DNA of 64,000 bases from Bacteroidales bacterium (GCA_017626555.1 JAGAIM010000128.1:1-64000); one strand, 5' to 3'; positions 53,729-62,382 are shown, numbered from the stretch's first letter. Translations and numbers: made by a program. Notes: generated by a model not told the origin, from the sequence alone.

Positions 53729-55363
53729 ATGAAACATTATTTCACCAGACTTGAAGAGTCTATCAAGACAAACTGGGAGCGTCCGGCTCTTGGAAACTAC
53801 CGTGGCGAACTCTTTACCTTCGGCGAAGTTGCAACCAATATTGCCAAACTTCACGTTCTTTATGAAGCCGTGGGACTGAAGAAGGGAGACAAGGTGGCTC
53901 TTTGTGCCAAGAATTCTGCACGATGGGGCATCGCTTTCTTTTCAGCGAATACATACGAGGCCGTGGTTGTTCCTATTCTTGCCGACTTCCATCCCGATAG
54001 CGTCAATTCTCTAGTCGATCATTCAGAAAGCACAGTTCTCTTTACCGATAATGATATCTGGAACAAACTTGACATTGCAAAGATGCCTATGGTGAAGGCC
54101 GTAGTGTCCACAGCGGACTTCAAACTTCTTTATGCGGCTGATGAGAAGATCCGCAAGGCCAATGATGACCTTCAGACTCTCTTCGAGCAGAAGTATCCTA
54201 AGGGATTCTCTGCTGCTGATGTCTCTTATCCTACTGACAACAATAAGGAACTTGCAATCATCAACTATACATCAGGTACTACCAGTGCTCCTAAGGGAGT
54301 GATGCTCCGTTATGAGTGTATTTCTGCAAATGTAGCGTTCGGACATAAGAGACTTCCTTCATATCCTGAAGATAAGATCGTATCTATGCTTCCTATGGCT
54401 CATATGTATGGAATGATGTTCGAACTGATCTATCCGCTCTGCGGCGGTTCATCGATCTATTATCTTGGCAAGACTCCGACTCCGGCTCTTCTGCTTGGCG
54501 CAATGGCTGAGGTGAAGCCATACCTCGTGATCACTGTTCCTCTTGTGATGGAAAAGATTTTCAAGAGCAAGGTGGCTCCTGTAGTCAACAAGCCGTTGAT
54601 GAAGGTGCTTACATCAATCCCTGGCATCAACTCCATCATATACAAGAAGATCCGCAACACTCTACTCAATGCATTCGGAGGTAATGTAAGAGAGATCGTA
54701 ATGGGTGGCGCGGCACTTAATCCTGATGTGGAGAAATGGTTCAGGAGATTCAAACTTCCGTTTACTGTCGGTTATGGAATGACTGAGGCTGCACCTCTTA
54801 TGGCATACGAGGACTGGTGGGAATTTGCATCTAAGTCCTGCGGTAAGGCAATCGACACAGTAGAAGTCCGCATTGATTCCGAGGACCCTTATTCTAAGGT
54901 AGGAGAGATCCAGGCAAGGGGTATGAACATAATGAGCGGCTACTACAAGAACGAAGAGGCAACCAAGGCGGCATTTACCGAGGACGGATGGATGCGTACA
55001 GGTGACCTCGGACTTCTCGACAAGAAGGGCAATATCTTCATCAAGGGCCGCAGCAAGAATATGATTCTTTCTGCAAACGGCCAGAATATATATCCTGAGG
55101 AGATTGAGGCTGCAGTGAACAATCAGCCGTATGTGATCGAGTCGGTTGTAGTGGACAGAGGTGCCCGTCTTGTGGCTCTCGTTTATATGGATGCCGACAA
55201 GGCGAAGGCCGAAGGTGTCGATCTGGATGCGTACAAGGCTCACTTGATGGCCGAGGTCAATAAGTCTATGCCATCTTACAGCAAGGTCAACATTGTGGAG
55301 TATATGAGCCAGCCGTTTGAGAAGACTCCTAAGATGAGTATAAAGAGATTTATGTATAAATAA
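53729..55363 (+). CDS. Long-chain acyl-CoA ligase (AMP-binding family)
   Basis: 544 residues, a second ANL-superfamily ligase. Motifs: INYTSGTTSAPKGVML (about 178), GYGMTEAAPL (about 348), DGWMRTGDLG (about 419), GRSKNMILSANGQNIYPEEIE (A8 and following), and a C-terminal lysine in KMSIKRFMYK. It matches the 5231-6925 ligase along its whole length, with the same order of blocks, so the two are paralogues. This copy is alone between its own promoter and a hairpin. The substrate chain length cannot be told. Confidence 0.9.
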   Translation: MKHYFTRLEESIKTNWERPALGNYRGELFTFGEVATNIAKLHVLYEAVGLKKGDKVALCAKNSARWGIAFFSANTYEAVVVPILADFHPDSVNSLVDHSESTVLFTDNDIWNKLDIAKMPMVKAVVSTADFKLLYAADEKIRKANDDLQTLFEQKYPKGFSAADVSYPTDNNKELAIINYTSGTTSAPKGVMLRYECISANVAFGHKRLPSYPEDKIVSMLPMAHMYGMMFELIYPLCGGSSIYYLGKTPTPALLLGAMAEVKPYLVITVPLVMEKIFKSKVAPVVNKPLMKVLTSIPGINSIIYKKIRNTLLNAFGGNVREIVMGGAALNPDVEKWFRRFKLPFTVGYGMTEAAPLMAYEDWWEFASKSCGKAIDTVEVRIDSEDPYSKVGEIQARGMNIMSGYYKNEEATKAAFTEDGWMRTGDLGLLDKKGNIFIKGRSKNMILSANGQNIYPEEIEAAVNNQPYVIESVVVDRGARLVALVYMDADKAKAEGVDLDAYKAHLMAEVNKSMPSYSKVNIVEYMSQPFEKTPKMSIKRFMYK

Positions 55364-55395
55364 CAGAAAGAGCACGTACTATTCTTAAACCTGTT

Positions 55396-55428
55396 GGTGG
55401 CCGGATTTGTGTCCGGCTGCCATTTTTT
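55396..55428 (+). terminator. Terminator after the acyl-CoA ligase
   Basis: GGTGGCCGGA / TCCGGCTGCC (10-bp stem with two wobbles, 6-base loop) followed by A and six T. Confidence 0.78.
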
Positions 55429-55485
55429 ATGCAACGAATGGAAAAGAATATGCATCTTGATGCTGTATCATCAAAGACTTTGCTT

Positions 55486-56103
55486 ATGAAAAGACTTATT
55501 CGTTCTGCTGTTCCAATCGTGATCGCTATGCTTCTGTCGCTTTCCACAGACGGACGTGAAAGGCAGACCTGGGATTCGCAGCCATATAAATATGAAGTGA
55601 GGCTTGGATGGGGTATGCCTTCAGACACACCTGTCCCTCTGTTTATTTCCAATCCCATATATTCTACTGACGGCACCTTGTCATCTATATATTCTCCAAA
55701 ACGCGGTACTCTTTACAGCACAGGGGGAATATCAGCAGAATTCGGCCTGAATTTCAGAAAATGGTTTACCCTGGCTTTCCAGACATCATTCAGTGGAGTC
55801 TGGAATGATATCTTGAGTAGTGACGGACTGGAAGTGACAGGCAGGGCGAGGGGAGTGGTCTTCAATATAGCCCCTCAGTTGAGACTGAATTGGGTAAAGC
55901 GTCCGGTTTTCAGAATGTACACAAGTGCAGGGGTCGGTATGACAGTGGTCTCCTGTGGAGCAAGAACCTCAGTTGAATCCTCATTCCAGTTCATACCGAT
56001 TGGAATGGCAATAGGTGGAGACGTATTCTTTTTTGCTGAGGCCGGCGGTGGAGTGGAAAACAATTTTCTTGGATACCATATAGGTTTTGGATACAGATTC
56101 TGA
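55486..56103 (+). CDS. Outer-membrane beta-barrel protein
   Basis: 205 residues from the ATG at 55486 (MKRLIRSAVPIVIAMLLSL); a longer frame to 55429 starts inside the terminator T-run and is unlikely. The signal peptide is followed by amphipathic strands typical of an 8-strand barrel: YKYEVRLGWGMPS, GISAEFGLNFRKWFTLAFQT, VVFNIAPQLRLNWVKR, and a final GYHIGFGYRF ending in Phe. The paired downstream lipoprotein begins 28 bases later. No named family recognised. Confidence 0.78.
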   Translation: MKRLIRSAVPIVIAMLLSLSTDGRERQTWDSQPYKYEVRLGWGMPSDTPVPLFISNPIYSTDGTLSSIYSPKRGTLYSTGGISAEFGLNFRKWFTLAFQTSFSGVWNDILSSDGLEVTGRARGVVFNIAPQLRLNWVKRPVFRMYTSAGVGMTVVSCGARTSVESSFQFIPIGMAIGGDVFFFAEAGGGVENNFLGYHIGFGYRF

Positions 56104-56131
56104 TTTATAAAACTTGAAAACCATTGTTTCT

Positions 56132-56890
56132 ATGAAAAAGACGATTATATATCTGATGATTGTTTTATGTGTTGTCTCTTGTGAGATTTATGGAGGGGAA
56201 TACATACGCGGAACAGGTGACGAACTTTCTACCTATACGATGGATGCATTCAACGGTCACGTAATGATGCCTGTGCTTATGACCGAAATGGCCATTGATT
56301 TCGATGCATATCTGAACCTTTCTGATGAAGAGAAAAAGAAGGATTTCAGATTCTATGGCAATATCCGCAATCCTGAGGAAAATCATTATATAATTGAAAC
56401 CGGGAATACTACGTGCACCCTAAAGACTGACGGCAGGTCGGTCTGGGATGAGGATTCTCAGTGGACATTTCTTTCATTCAGTACAATGACCTATCTGAAC
56501 GGGAGAGGATCTCTTTACTGCAGTACCTCTGAAAAGATAGTGCTTGAGTCCGATCCGGTCGCTCCCGGAGATACTTCCGTCAGGCTTTTCTCAATGGTCT
56601 ATGGTGGGGATCCTGTAGGATTGGTATTATGTTCCAGTTCTGAGGAAGGACTTGAGTGGAATGTTGGCGCTGCAGGTGTTATCAATGATCAGAAAGGATA
56701 TACCGGGGAATATATGACAGGTTCTGGAGGAATAATAGTGGAGAAAAGATACAATGATATGGTTGAGGATACTGAATATATATGTTCAGGAGAATTTCTT
56801 GTAACGGTGTATAGGAATGAAGAACCGATAGATATGTGCAAGGCAGTATTCCGGCCAGGTGTCAAAGTTGAGTTCATTACGGGAAACTGA
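56132..56890 (+). CDS. Lipoprotein of unknown function
   Basis: 252 residues from the ATG at 56132 (MKKTIIYLMIVLCVVSC), lipobox VVSC at Cys17. The mature part is acidic and beta-rich, with a notable DEEKKKDFRFYGNIR near residue 67 and a C-terminal half with EWNVGAAGVINDQKGYTGEY. No family recognised. It follows the beta-barrel gene with a short gap, a pairing (barrel plus lipoprotein) seen in Bacteroidota surface systems. Followed by an inverted repeat and then a terminator. Confidence 0.75.
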   Translation: MKKTIIYLMIVLCVVSCEIYGGEYIRGTGDELSTYTMDAFNGHVMMPVLMTEMAIDFDAYLNLSDEEKKKDFRFYGNIRNPEENHYIIETGNTTCTLKTDGRSVWDEDSQWTFLSFSTMTYLNGRGSLYCSTSEKIVLESDPVAPGDTSVRLFSMVYGGDPVGLVLCSSSEEGLEWNVGAAGVINDQKGYTGEYMTGSGGIIVEKRYNDMVEDTEYICSGEFLVTVYRNEEPIDMCKAVFRPGVKVEFITGN

Positions 56891-56920
56891 TCAGAGGAAC
56901 TGGGCTCGGACTGTCATTAA

Positions 56921-56941
56921 AGACTGACGAAATGTCAGTCT
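56921..56941. repeat. Inverted repeat upstream of htpG
   Basis: AGACTGAC / GTCAGTCT with a 5-base centre, an exact 8-bp palindrome. No T-run follows. It could be an operator for stress control of htpG or part of the 3' end of the lipoprotein message. Confidence 0.4.
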
Positions 56942-56971
56942 GAAGCGATTGGAACATATTTTGACTATATG

Positions 56972-56998
56972 AGGTCGTCCTTCGGGACGGCCTTTTTT
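56972..56998 (+). terminator. Terminator before htpG
   Basis: AGGTCGTCC / GGACGGCCT, a 9-bp stem with TTCG loop, followed by six T. It ends the barrel-lipoprotein transcript, although it lies only 25 bases before the htpG ATG, so it may also act as an attenuator. Confidence 0.78.
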
Positions 56999-57023
56999 GA
57001 CAATAGAATTAAAATACAGATAT

Positions 57024-59021
57024 ATGGCAACAACAGGAAAAATTGGAGTTACTACCGAGAATATATTCCCGGTGATCAAGAAATTTCTTTATTCAGACCA
57101 CGAGATTTTTCTAAGAGAACTTGTGGCCAATGCGGTGGATGCAACTCAGAAGATGAAGGCTTTGGCTGCTTCAGGAGAATATACCGCAGAACTTGGTGAT
57201 CTTGCTGTCCGCATCGAACTGGATGAGGCGGCAAAGACCCTCAAAGTCATTGATAACGGTATCGCTATGACTGAGGAAGAAGTTGATAAGTATATCAACC
57301 AGATTGCCTTCTCATCAGCAGGGGAGTTCCTTGAGAAATACAAGGATCAGTTAAGCAGCATCATAGGACACTTCGGCCTCGGTTTCTATTCTGCCTTTAT
57401 GGTGGCTGATAAGGTTACCATCGAAACCCTTTCCTGGAAAGAGGGAGCAAAGGCAGTTAAGTGGTCTTGCGACGGATCACCTGAGTATGATATGGAAGAG
57501 TGCGACAAGGCCGACAGAGGTACAGTTATAACTCTTTATATTGCAGAAGATGAGAAGGAGTTTGCAGAGAAGAAACGCATAGAGAGCCTTTTGAACAAGT
57601 ATTGCAAGTTTATGCCCGTGCCTGTCGTGTTCGGAAAGGAACAGGAGTGGAAAGATGGCAAATATGTTGATACTGAGAAAGATAATGTAATCAATAAGGT
57701 GGAACCGCTCTGGGCGCGCAAGCCTGCTGATCTCAAGGATGAGGATTATAACGAGTTCTACAGGACCCTCTATCCGATGGCGGAGGAACCTCTTTTCCAC
57801 ATCCATCTCAATGTCGATTATCCGTTCAACCTGACCGGTATCCTCTATTTCCCTAAGATCAAGAACAATGTCGAGATCTCACGAAACAAGATTCAGTTGT
57901 ATTGCAACCAGATGTTTGTGACAGATTCTGTCGATAATATTGTTCCGGATTTCCTGACACTGCTTCACGGTGTCATAGACTCACCGGACATTCCTCTGAA
58001 TGTGTCAAGAAGTTATCTTCAGAGCGATGCAAATGTGAAGAAGATATCCACTTACATCACCAAGAAGGTAGCCGACCGTCTTGAAGAAATTTTCAAAAAT
58101 GAGCGTCTGCAACTTGAGGAAAAGTGGGACAATCTCAAACTTTTCATTGAGTATGGAATGCTTTCAGATGAGAAATTCTGTGATAGGGCGATGAAGTTCT
58201 GCCTTCTCAAGAACACAGAAGGCAAGTATTTCAGTATTGAAGACTACAAGAAGGCTATAGAGAACGAGCAGACTGACAAGGACAAGAAAGTGGTCTTCCT
58301 CTATGCTACCGATGTGGAGAGCCAGTATTCATTCATTGAGGCTGCCAGATCCAAGGGCTATGATGTGCTGCTTCTCGACTGCCAACTTGACAGCCACTTC
58401 GTAAATCTTCTCGAGACCAAGGTGGAGAATGCTCGTTTTGCCCGTGTGGATTCCGACAGCATAGATAATCTCATAGCGAAAGGGGATAAGATCCGTCCGG
58501 AACTCTCTGAAGCCGACCAGGAAGATCTTTCTGTTATTTTCCAGGCCGTTATGCCGAAGGAAAACCAATATTATGTCCAGGCAGACAATCTTGGAGAGAA
58601 TGCTGCTCCGATCCTGATAACTCAGAGTGAGTTTATGCGCCGTTATCGCGAGATGTCTGCAATGGGAGGCGGAATGAACTTCTATGGTGAGATGCCGGCT
58701 ATGTACAATATTACAGTCAATATGCAGAATCCTTTGGTGGCTAAGATAATGGCTTCGAAGGCAGCGGACGTTGCTCCCGCTCAGATTATTCCTGATGCAG
58801 CCGAAGATGCTTCTGAAGATGTAAAGAGGACTGTGACAGAAGCCAAGGAGACTGCCGCCGCTGCCCATAAGTCAGATCTCGAGGCATTTGCCTGTGATAA
58901 TGAGATACTGAAGCAGATTACCGATCTGGCGCTTCTTGCCAATGGTATGCTCAAAGGCAAGGAACTCAGCGATTTCATTGCGCGCAGTGCTAAAGTAGTG
59001 GAAGATGCCTATCTGAAATAA
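57024..59021 (+). CDS. htpG: Molecular chaperone HtpG (bacterial Hsp90)
   Basis: 665 residues from the ATG at 57024 (MATTGKIGVTTENIFPVI). N-terminal ATPase: YSDHEIFLRELVANAVDATQK, DNGIAMTEEEVDKYINQIAF, and GHFGLGFYSAFMVADKV. The middle domain has GVIDSPDIPLNVSRSYLQSD. The C-terminal dimerisation domain ends in LLANGMLKGKELSDFIARSA. The length is that of Bacteroidota HtpG. No heat-shock promoter is obvious; a terminator hairpin just upstream and an 8-bp palindrome may matter for control. Confidence 0.97.
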   Translation: MATTGKIGVTTENIFPVIKKFLYSDHEIFLRELVANAVDATQKMKALAASGEYTAELGDLAVRIELDEAAKTLKVIDNGIAMTEEEVDKYINQIAFSSAGEFLEKYKDQLSSIIGHFGLGFYSAFMVADKVTIETLSWKEGAKAVKWSCDGSPEYDMEECDKADRGTVITLYIAEDEKEFAEKKRIESLLNKYCKFMPVPVVFGKEQEWKDGKYVDTEKDNVINKVEPLWARKPADLKDEDYNEFYRTLYPMAEEPLFHIHLNVDYPFNLTGILYFPKIKNNVEISRNKIQLYCNQMFVTDSVDNIVPDFLTLLHGVIDSPDIPLNVSRSYLQSDANVKKISTYITKKVADRLEEIFKNERLQLEEKWDNLKLFIEYGMLSDEKFCDRAMKFCLLKNTEGKYFSIEDYKKAIENEQTDKDKKVVFLYATDVESQYSFIEAARSKGYDVLLLDCQLDSHFVNLLETKVENARFARVDSDSIDNLIAKGDKIRPELSEADQEDLSVIFQAVMPKENQYYVQADNLGENAAPILITQSEFMRRYREMSAMGGGMNFYGEMPAMYNITVNMQNPLVAKIMASKAADVAPAQIIPDAAEDASEDVKRTVTEAKETAAAAHKSDLEAFACDNEILKQITDLALLANGMLKGKELSDFIARSAKVVEDAYLK

Positions 59022-59047
59022 TAGATAGGACAGTATCTGTATCTTAT

Positions 59048-59083
59048 GTGGAGATGACCCTTTCGGGCTGTCTCCACTTTTTT
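59048..59083 (+). terminator. htpG: Terminator after htpG
   Basis: GTGGAGATGACCC pairs with GGGCTGTCTCCAC (one A-C mismatch, two wobbles, 4-base loop), followed by six T. Confidence 0.75.
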
Positions 59084-59256
59084 ATGTTATCGAAACCTAT
59101 TGAAATAATCGAAACCTATCGAAATGTTGTTTGGTTTGTCTTGGTGTCTTCGTAATTTATTGATAGTTAGCGTGATATGTTGATGTGTTGGAATTTGCGG
59201 CTGATGCTGCTTTGAAAAAACGAAATCAGTAACGAAAGATTAAAATGAATTAATCA

Positions 59257-59264
59257 TATTTTTG
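59257..59264 (+). promoter_or_regulatory. -7 element before the 48-residue peptide
   Basis: TATTTTTG fits TAnnTTTG, 54 bases before the ATG at 59319. The stretch 59084-59256 otherwise holds a short direct repeat (ATCGAAACCTAT twice near 59089-59118) and no gene. Confidence 0.45.
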
Positions 59265-59318
59265 CTTGTCGCATTTGTTTTTGCGCAGACTGACACTAAA
59301 CAATCAAATCACATAATT

Positions 59319-59465
59319 ATGACAAAGAAAGAATTTTATCAGAAACCAGAGGTGAATGTTATCGGCATCAGCCTCGAAAGCAGTGTTTTATCCGGATCGT
59401 ACGAGAAGGGTATAGGTTCAGGAGAGGATATTCTCCTTGAAGATGAATATGATCCGTGGAATTAA
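59319..59465 (+). CDS. Small acidic peptide, possibly a Bacteroidales leader-like or secreted peptide
   Basis: 48 residues: MTKKEFYQKPEVNVIGISLE, then a Ser/Gly-rich stretch (SSVLSGSYEKGIGSG), then an acidic C-terminus ending EDEYDPWN. The pattern K-x-x-Y-x-x-P-x-V-x-V, then E-x-x-(V/I)-L-x-(G/S)-S, then a terminal W-(N/D) recurs in small Bacteroidales proteins of unknown role. No signal peptide and no Cys. The ATG at 59319 is preferred over an in-frame start at 59262. It lies 13 bases before the fimbrillin-like lipoprotein, with a good purine-rich site between, so the two are co-transcribed. Function unknown. Confidence 0.7.
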   Translation: MTKKEFYQKPEVNVIGISLESSVLSGSYEKGIGSGEDILLEDEYDPWN

Positions 59466-59478
59466 GGAGGAATGAATT

Positions 59479-60825
59479 ATGAAAAAGATTAACTTTATAC
59501 TTGCAGCATTTGCTGCCGTTTTTGCACTCTCTTGCAATAAGGAAATAACAAATGTTCAGACTCCTGATGATTCTGTTCCAGCAGGAATGAAGATGGTGAC
59601 CCTCACAGCCGGCATTGACGCTGCTGAGACCAAGACAACATACGATGCTGACGGCAAGTTCTCTTGGACTAAGGGAGATCAGATTTCGGTGTATTGCTCT
59701 GATGGTAAATTTTATACGTTTACAGCAGAGGCTGATGGCGCTTCAGTTAATTTTGCTGGCGCCATCCCTGAGGATGTCTCTTTGGATTGGTGTGCATTTT
59801 ATCCTGCAGATGCAGGACACAGAGAAGTTGAAGGCACATACTACTATAACTTTCCTGAATATAAGGATTTAAGCACAACAGGCTCTGCAGATCTTCCTAT
59901 GGGTGCTGTGTACTCTGATGGAGTATATGCATTCAAACATATGAGTGGTGCTGCTTTGCTTACATTTACTAATATCCCTGATTTTATTAATAATGTTGAG
60001 ATATCAATTGTAAATAGTGATCACGTAATCAGTGGATCATTTAAGACTTATGCTAATGACCCTTGGTCTTGGGTTTATGCCGGTGCAAGCACAGATTCAG
60101 AGAAGACTTTGATTCGCAAGGTTGCAGTTAACAAGAATCAGGCACAACTCTATTTTCCTTTCAAGGGTCAGATGTGGAGCACGAATACAATCAATATTAC
60201 AGGCTTTGATTCGAAAGATAATGAATACGTTCTGCTGAAAGATAAAACAATGAAGGGGCGTTCGGAAGCCTTTGTGCCTAGAACAGTCGTACCATACGCT
60301 CCATTGGCACTCCCTGATTATGTACCGCCAGTGAATTGGGCTTCTGTTGATTGGGAGGGTGAGAATGTTGCTACATACGTTCAGGAGGATTGGATGTATG
60401 AATCTTACCCACAATATTCGGATATCAAAGAATTGAAAGCGCTTGCAGATGAGTATTATCTTTACGCTAGAGTGACTCCAACTAAGGCAGTAAATGAGAT
60501 ACGTTTCTTCTTTGCTGATAAGGGTGAAACCTTTAGTGGTGATTTATGGATGTGGGAAAATACTGGTTATACCACTTATTATAAGAGTGCTCGTGCGACA
60601 GTGACTGAAAATAGTTTTAATCTGTCATATAATGGTTCGGCAGTAGAACTTGTAACTGAGACAGTTGGCGAGAATGTGGTTTGGAATATGGCCTTTCCAC
60701 GTAGTGCAGGAAAGTGGACAACTTCTTCAGGATCTGTATATGTTGGATTTATGACTTATGGCGAAGGTTTTGAGGCGCCAATTCCAAAGGTTTGGGGTGA
60801 AATGCTCGAAGTGACCCTTCCGTAA
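59479..60825 (+). CDS. Fimbrillin-like lipoprotein
   Basis: 448 residues. The lipobox is ALSC (Cys15) with a strong signal sequence. Immediately after lies the fimbrillin (Mfa-like) signature: AETKTTYDADGKFSWTKGDQ, then ISVYCSDGKFYTFTAEADG. Later segments are beta-rich with many aromatics (VNWASVDWEGENVATYVQ, GDLWMWENTGYTTYY). Fimbrillin-like lipoproteins are surface fibre subunits or their relatives, processed by a gingipain-like protease in some species. The T-rich codon use differs a little from the housekeeping genes. Preceded by the 48-residue peptide and followed by a strong terminator, so it forms a two-gene unit. Confidence 0.82.
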   Translation: MKKINFILAAFAAVFALSCNKEITNVQTPDDSVPAGMKMVTLTAGIDAAETKTTYDADGKFSWTKGDQISVYCSDGKFYTFTAEADGASVNFAGAIPEDVSLDWCAFYPADAGHREVEGTYYYNFPEYKDLSTTGSADLPMGAVYSDGVYAFKHMSGAALLTFTNIPDFINNVEISIVNSDHVISGSFKTYANDPWSWVYAGASTDSEKTLIRKVAVNKNQAQLYFPFKGQMWSTNTINITGFDSKDNEYVLLKDKTMKGRSEAFVPRTVVPYAPLALPDYVPPVNWASVDWEGENVATYVQEDWMYESYPQYSDIKELKALADEYYLYARVTPTKAVNEIRFFFADKGETFSGDLWMWENTGYTTYYKSARATVTENSFNLSYNGSAVELVTETVGENVVWNMAFPRSAGKWTTSSGSVYVGFMTYGEGFEAPIPKVWGEMLEVTLP

Positions 60826-60856
60826 TCCATCGAAATAAATAACTCACTAATACAAG

Positions 60857-60890
60857 AAGCGTCCGCACAGATCGTTGCGGACGCTTTTCA
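60857..60890 (+). terminator. Terminator after the fimbrillin-like gene
   Basis: AAGCGTCCGCA / TGCGGACGCTT, an 11-bp perfect stem with an 8-base loop, followed by TTCATTAT. Confidence 0.82.
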
Positions 60891-61117
60891 TTATATCGCA
60901 GGCCTATCTTCATTTGTGCGCTCGGTACATCCAAATCCTGCATCTGCAGGTGATGTGCATAACGTCTCTTACTTACGCAGGTTGGATCCAGACAGAATCG
61001 TTACCAGAGAAGTACGCCCGATGATGATAGTCACTCTTACGTAATCACGGATATAAATAATGGCGCTGAGTCTGACGAAAGTTTACGGTAATTTTCTTCA
61101 AACTTATTTACTTTTAT
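60891..61117. other. Gene-free spacer
   Basis: No gene with family features or a good start. A small palindrome (CCTGCATCTGCAGG, 60937-60950) sits inside a slightly longer possible stem (ACATC / GATGT). The stretch after 61090 becomes strongly AT-rich. Nothing else can be supported. Confidence 0.5.
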
Positions 61118-61167
61118 TAAAAAAAAGAAAAATCTTCATATCGCTCGTCACATTTTTCTTTTTTTTA
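61118..61167. repeat. A/T-rich 16-bp perfect inverted repeat before the Rpn nuclease
   Basis: The arms at 61118-61133 and 61152-61167 are T, 8 A, G, 5 A, T and its exact reverse complement, around an 18-base loop. It may be a terminator for both strands, a protein site, or a mobile-element trace. Confidence 0.7.
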
Positions 61168-61286
61168 GTATCATTCTCTTGGAAAAATTGTATATTGGCG
61201 GAGACAACAGAGGGGGAATTGGACAAAAAACTTTTTAAAGGGTACTATGCCTTATAGTTAATGTTCAATTTTAAAAAAAAGGATTT

Positions 61287-62330
61287 ATGGAAGACAAAAA
61301 ATCAAAAACACCCCTTCAAGGTCGTTTGATTGAAATCGACGGTGTACAGTATCAACTCATTGAGGGTAAACTTTATCGCTATGCGAACTTGACAATGGAC
61401 AAGGCATTCAAGATTGTTCTTGGACGTGTCGGCAGTGAAGAAGTCTTGAAGCGTCTGCTCAATCGTCTGCTTGGTACGTGCATTGTAAGATTACAATATC
61501 GTAACACTGAGTATCCTGGGCTGACAGAAGAAGAAAGTTCATCGCGGTTTGATGTGTATTGTGAGGATGAAACAGGAAATTGTTTCGAAATAGAAATGCA
61601 GAACTGGTCGCAGAGATATTTTAATAAAAGGGCAGTGTATTATTCTGCATTGGTAATGCACGATCAGGCCGAAAAGGCCAGACAGGAAGCGAGGAGAAAA
61701 AAGACAGAATGGGACTATGGCTTTAAACCGCTTTATGTCGTAAGTTTCTTAAATTACAGGAACTGGACATCAGAGAGTCTAGGAGAAAAACGAAGTGAAT
61801 TCATATCCCTGTATAGATATCGTGATGTTGAGACCGGAGAAGAACTGGGAGATGGAACCAACATCGTGTTCATTGATCTTTACGGGTTCAAAAAGACCCT
61901 CGAAGATTGTGAATCTCTGGAGGATTTCTGGATGTATAGCATCAAGAATATGTTCATATTGAACAGTTGTCCGGAAATAGTCAGAGGAACGGAGATTGAG
62001 GAACTGTACAGACTTTCAGAACTTGCCAAGATGTCTCTTGAACAACGAATTAAAATTGAAGAAGAAGTTATGACACAGAATGACATTCGAAACAGTATTG
62101 CTGAACAGTTGGAAGATGCAAAGAAAGAGGCTGTTGCACTCGGTCGTGAAGAAGGTCTGATTCAAGGAAAAGCAGAAGGACGGGCAGAAGGACGTGCTGA
62201 AGGATGGGCAGAAGGCTGGTCCCAGGCTATAAGAGAAATGGCAGTCAAAATGAGTGTTGCGGGTGTAGATGTTGGGGTGATATCCCAAACAACCGGTCTG
62301 ACTGAAGTTGAAATTAAATCTCTTCTATAA
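61287..62330 (+). CDS. PD-(D/E)XK nuclease family transposase (Rpn/PDDEXK_2)
   Basis: 347 residues of the Rpn family, which are recombination-promoting nucleases. The active site reads FDVYCEDETGNCFEIEMQNW (Asp89; Glu101 and Glu103, with Gln105), the D...ExE/Q variant of PD-(D/E)XK. The N-terminus MDKAFKIVLGRVGSEEVLKR and the middle YFNKRAVYYSALVMHDQ are typical. The C-terminal region holds a helix-rich part and AEGR-type repeats encoded by a 12-bp array, then a helical HTH-like end (ISQTTGLTEVEIKSLL). A purine-rich site precedes the ATG. Many copies occur in Bacteroidota genomes; this looks complete. Mobile ends were not found. Confidence 0.9.
   Translation: MEDKKSKTPLQGRLIEIDGVQYQLIEGKLYRYANLTMDKAFKIVLGRVGSEEVLKRLLNRLLGTCIVRLQYRNTEYPGLTEEESSSRFDVYCEDETGNCFEIEMQNWSQRYFNKRAVYYSALVMHDQAEKARQEARRKKTEWDYGFKPLYVVSFLNYRNWTSESLGEKRSEFISLYRYRDVETGEELGDGTNIVFIDLYGFKKTLEDCESLEDFWMYSIKNMFILNSCPEIVRGTEIEELYRLSELAKMSLEQRIKIEEEVMTQNDIRNSIAEQLEDAKKEAVALGREEGLIQGKAEGRAEGRAEGWAEGWSQAIREMAVKMSVAGVDVGVISQTTGLTEVEIKSLL
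62172..62219 (+). repeat. Four tandem 12-bp repeats in the Rpn gene
   Basis: Units at 62172, 62184, 62196 and 62208 encode AEGR, AEGR, AEGW, AEGW. Only a few bases differ between units, so copy number could change by slippage without breaking the frame. Confidence 0.85.
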
Positions 62331-62341
62331 ATTTCCATATT

Positions 62342-62380
62342 ATCCGCCACAATATTGTCAATTCAAAAGTTGTGGCGGAT
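62342..62380. terminator. Hairpin between Rpn nuclease and folE
   Basis: ATCCGCCACAA / TTGTGGCGGAT, an 11-bp perfect stem with a 17-base loop, between the stops of convergent genes; T-richness is weak. Confidence 0.6.
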
Positions 62381-62382
62381 TC

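Noticed and set aside
59089-59118. Direct repeat ATCGAAACCTAT twice after htpG
   Set aside because: Only two short copies in AT-rich DNA; too little to call an element.
61060-61257. 65-codon frame in the AT-rich leader of the Rpn gene
   Set aside because: No ribosome site or family; hydrophobic and Phe-rich composition reflects the A/T inverted repeat.
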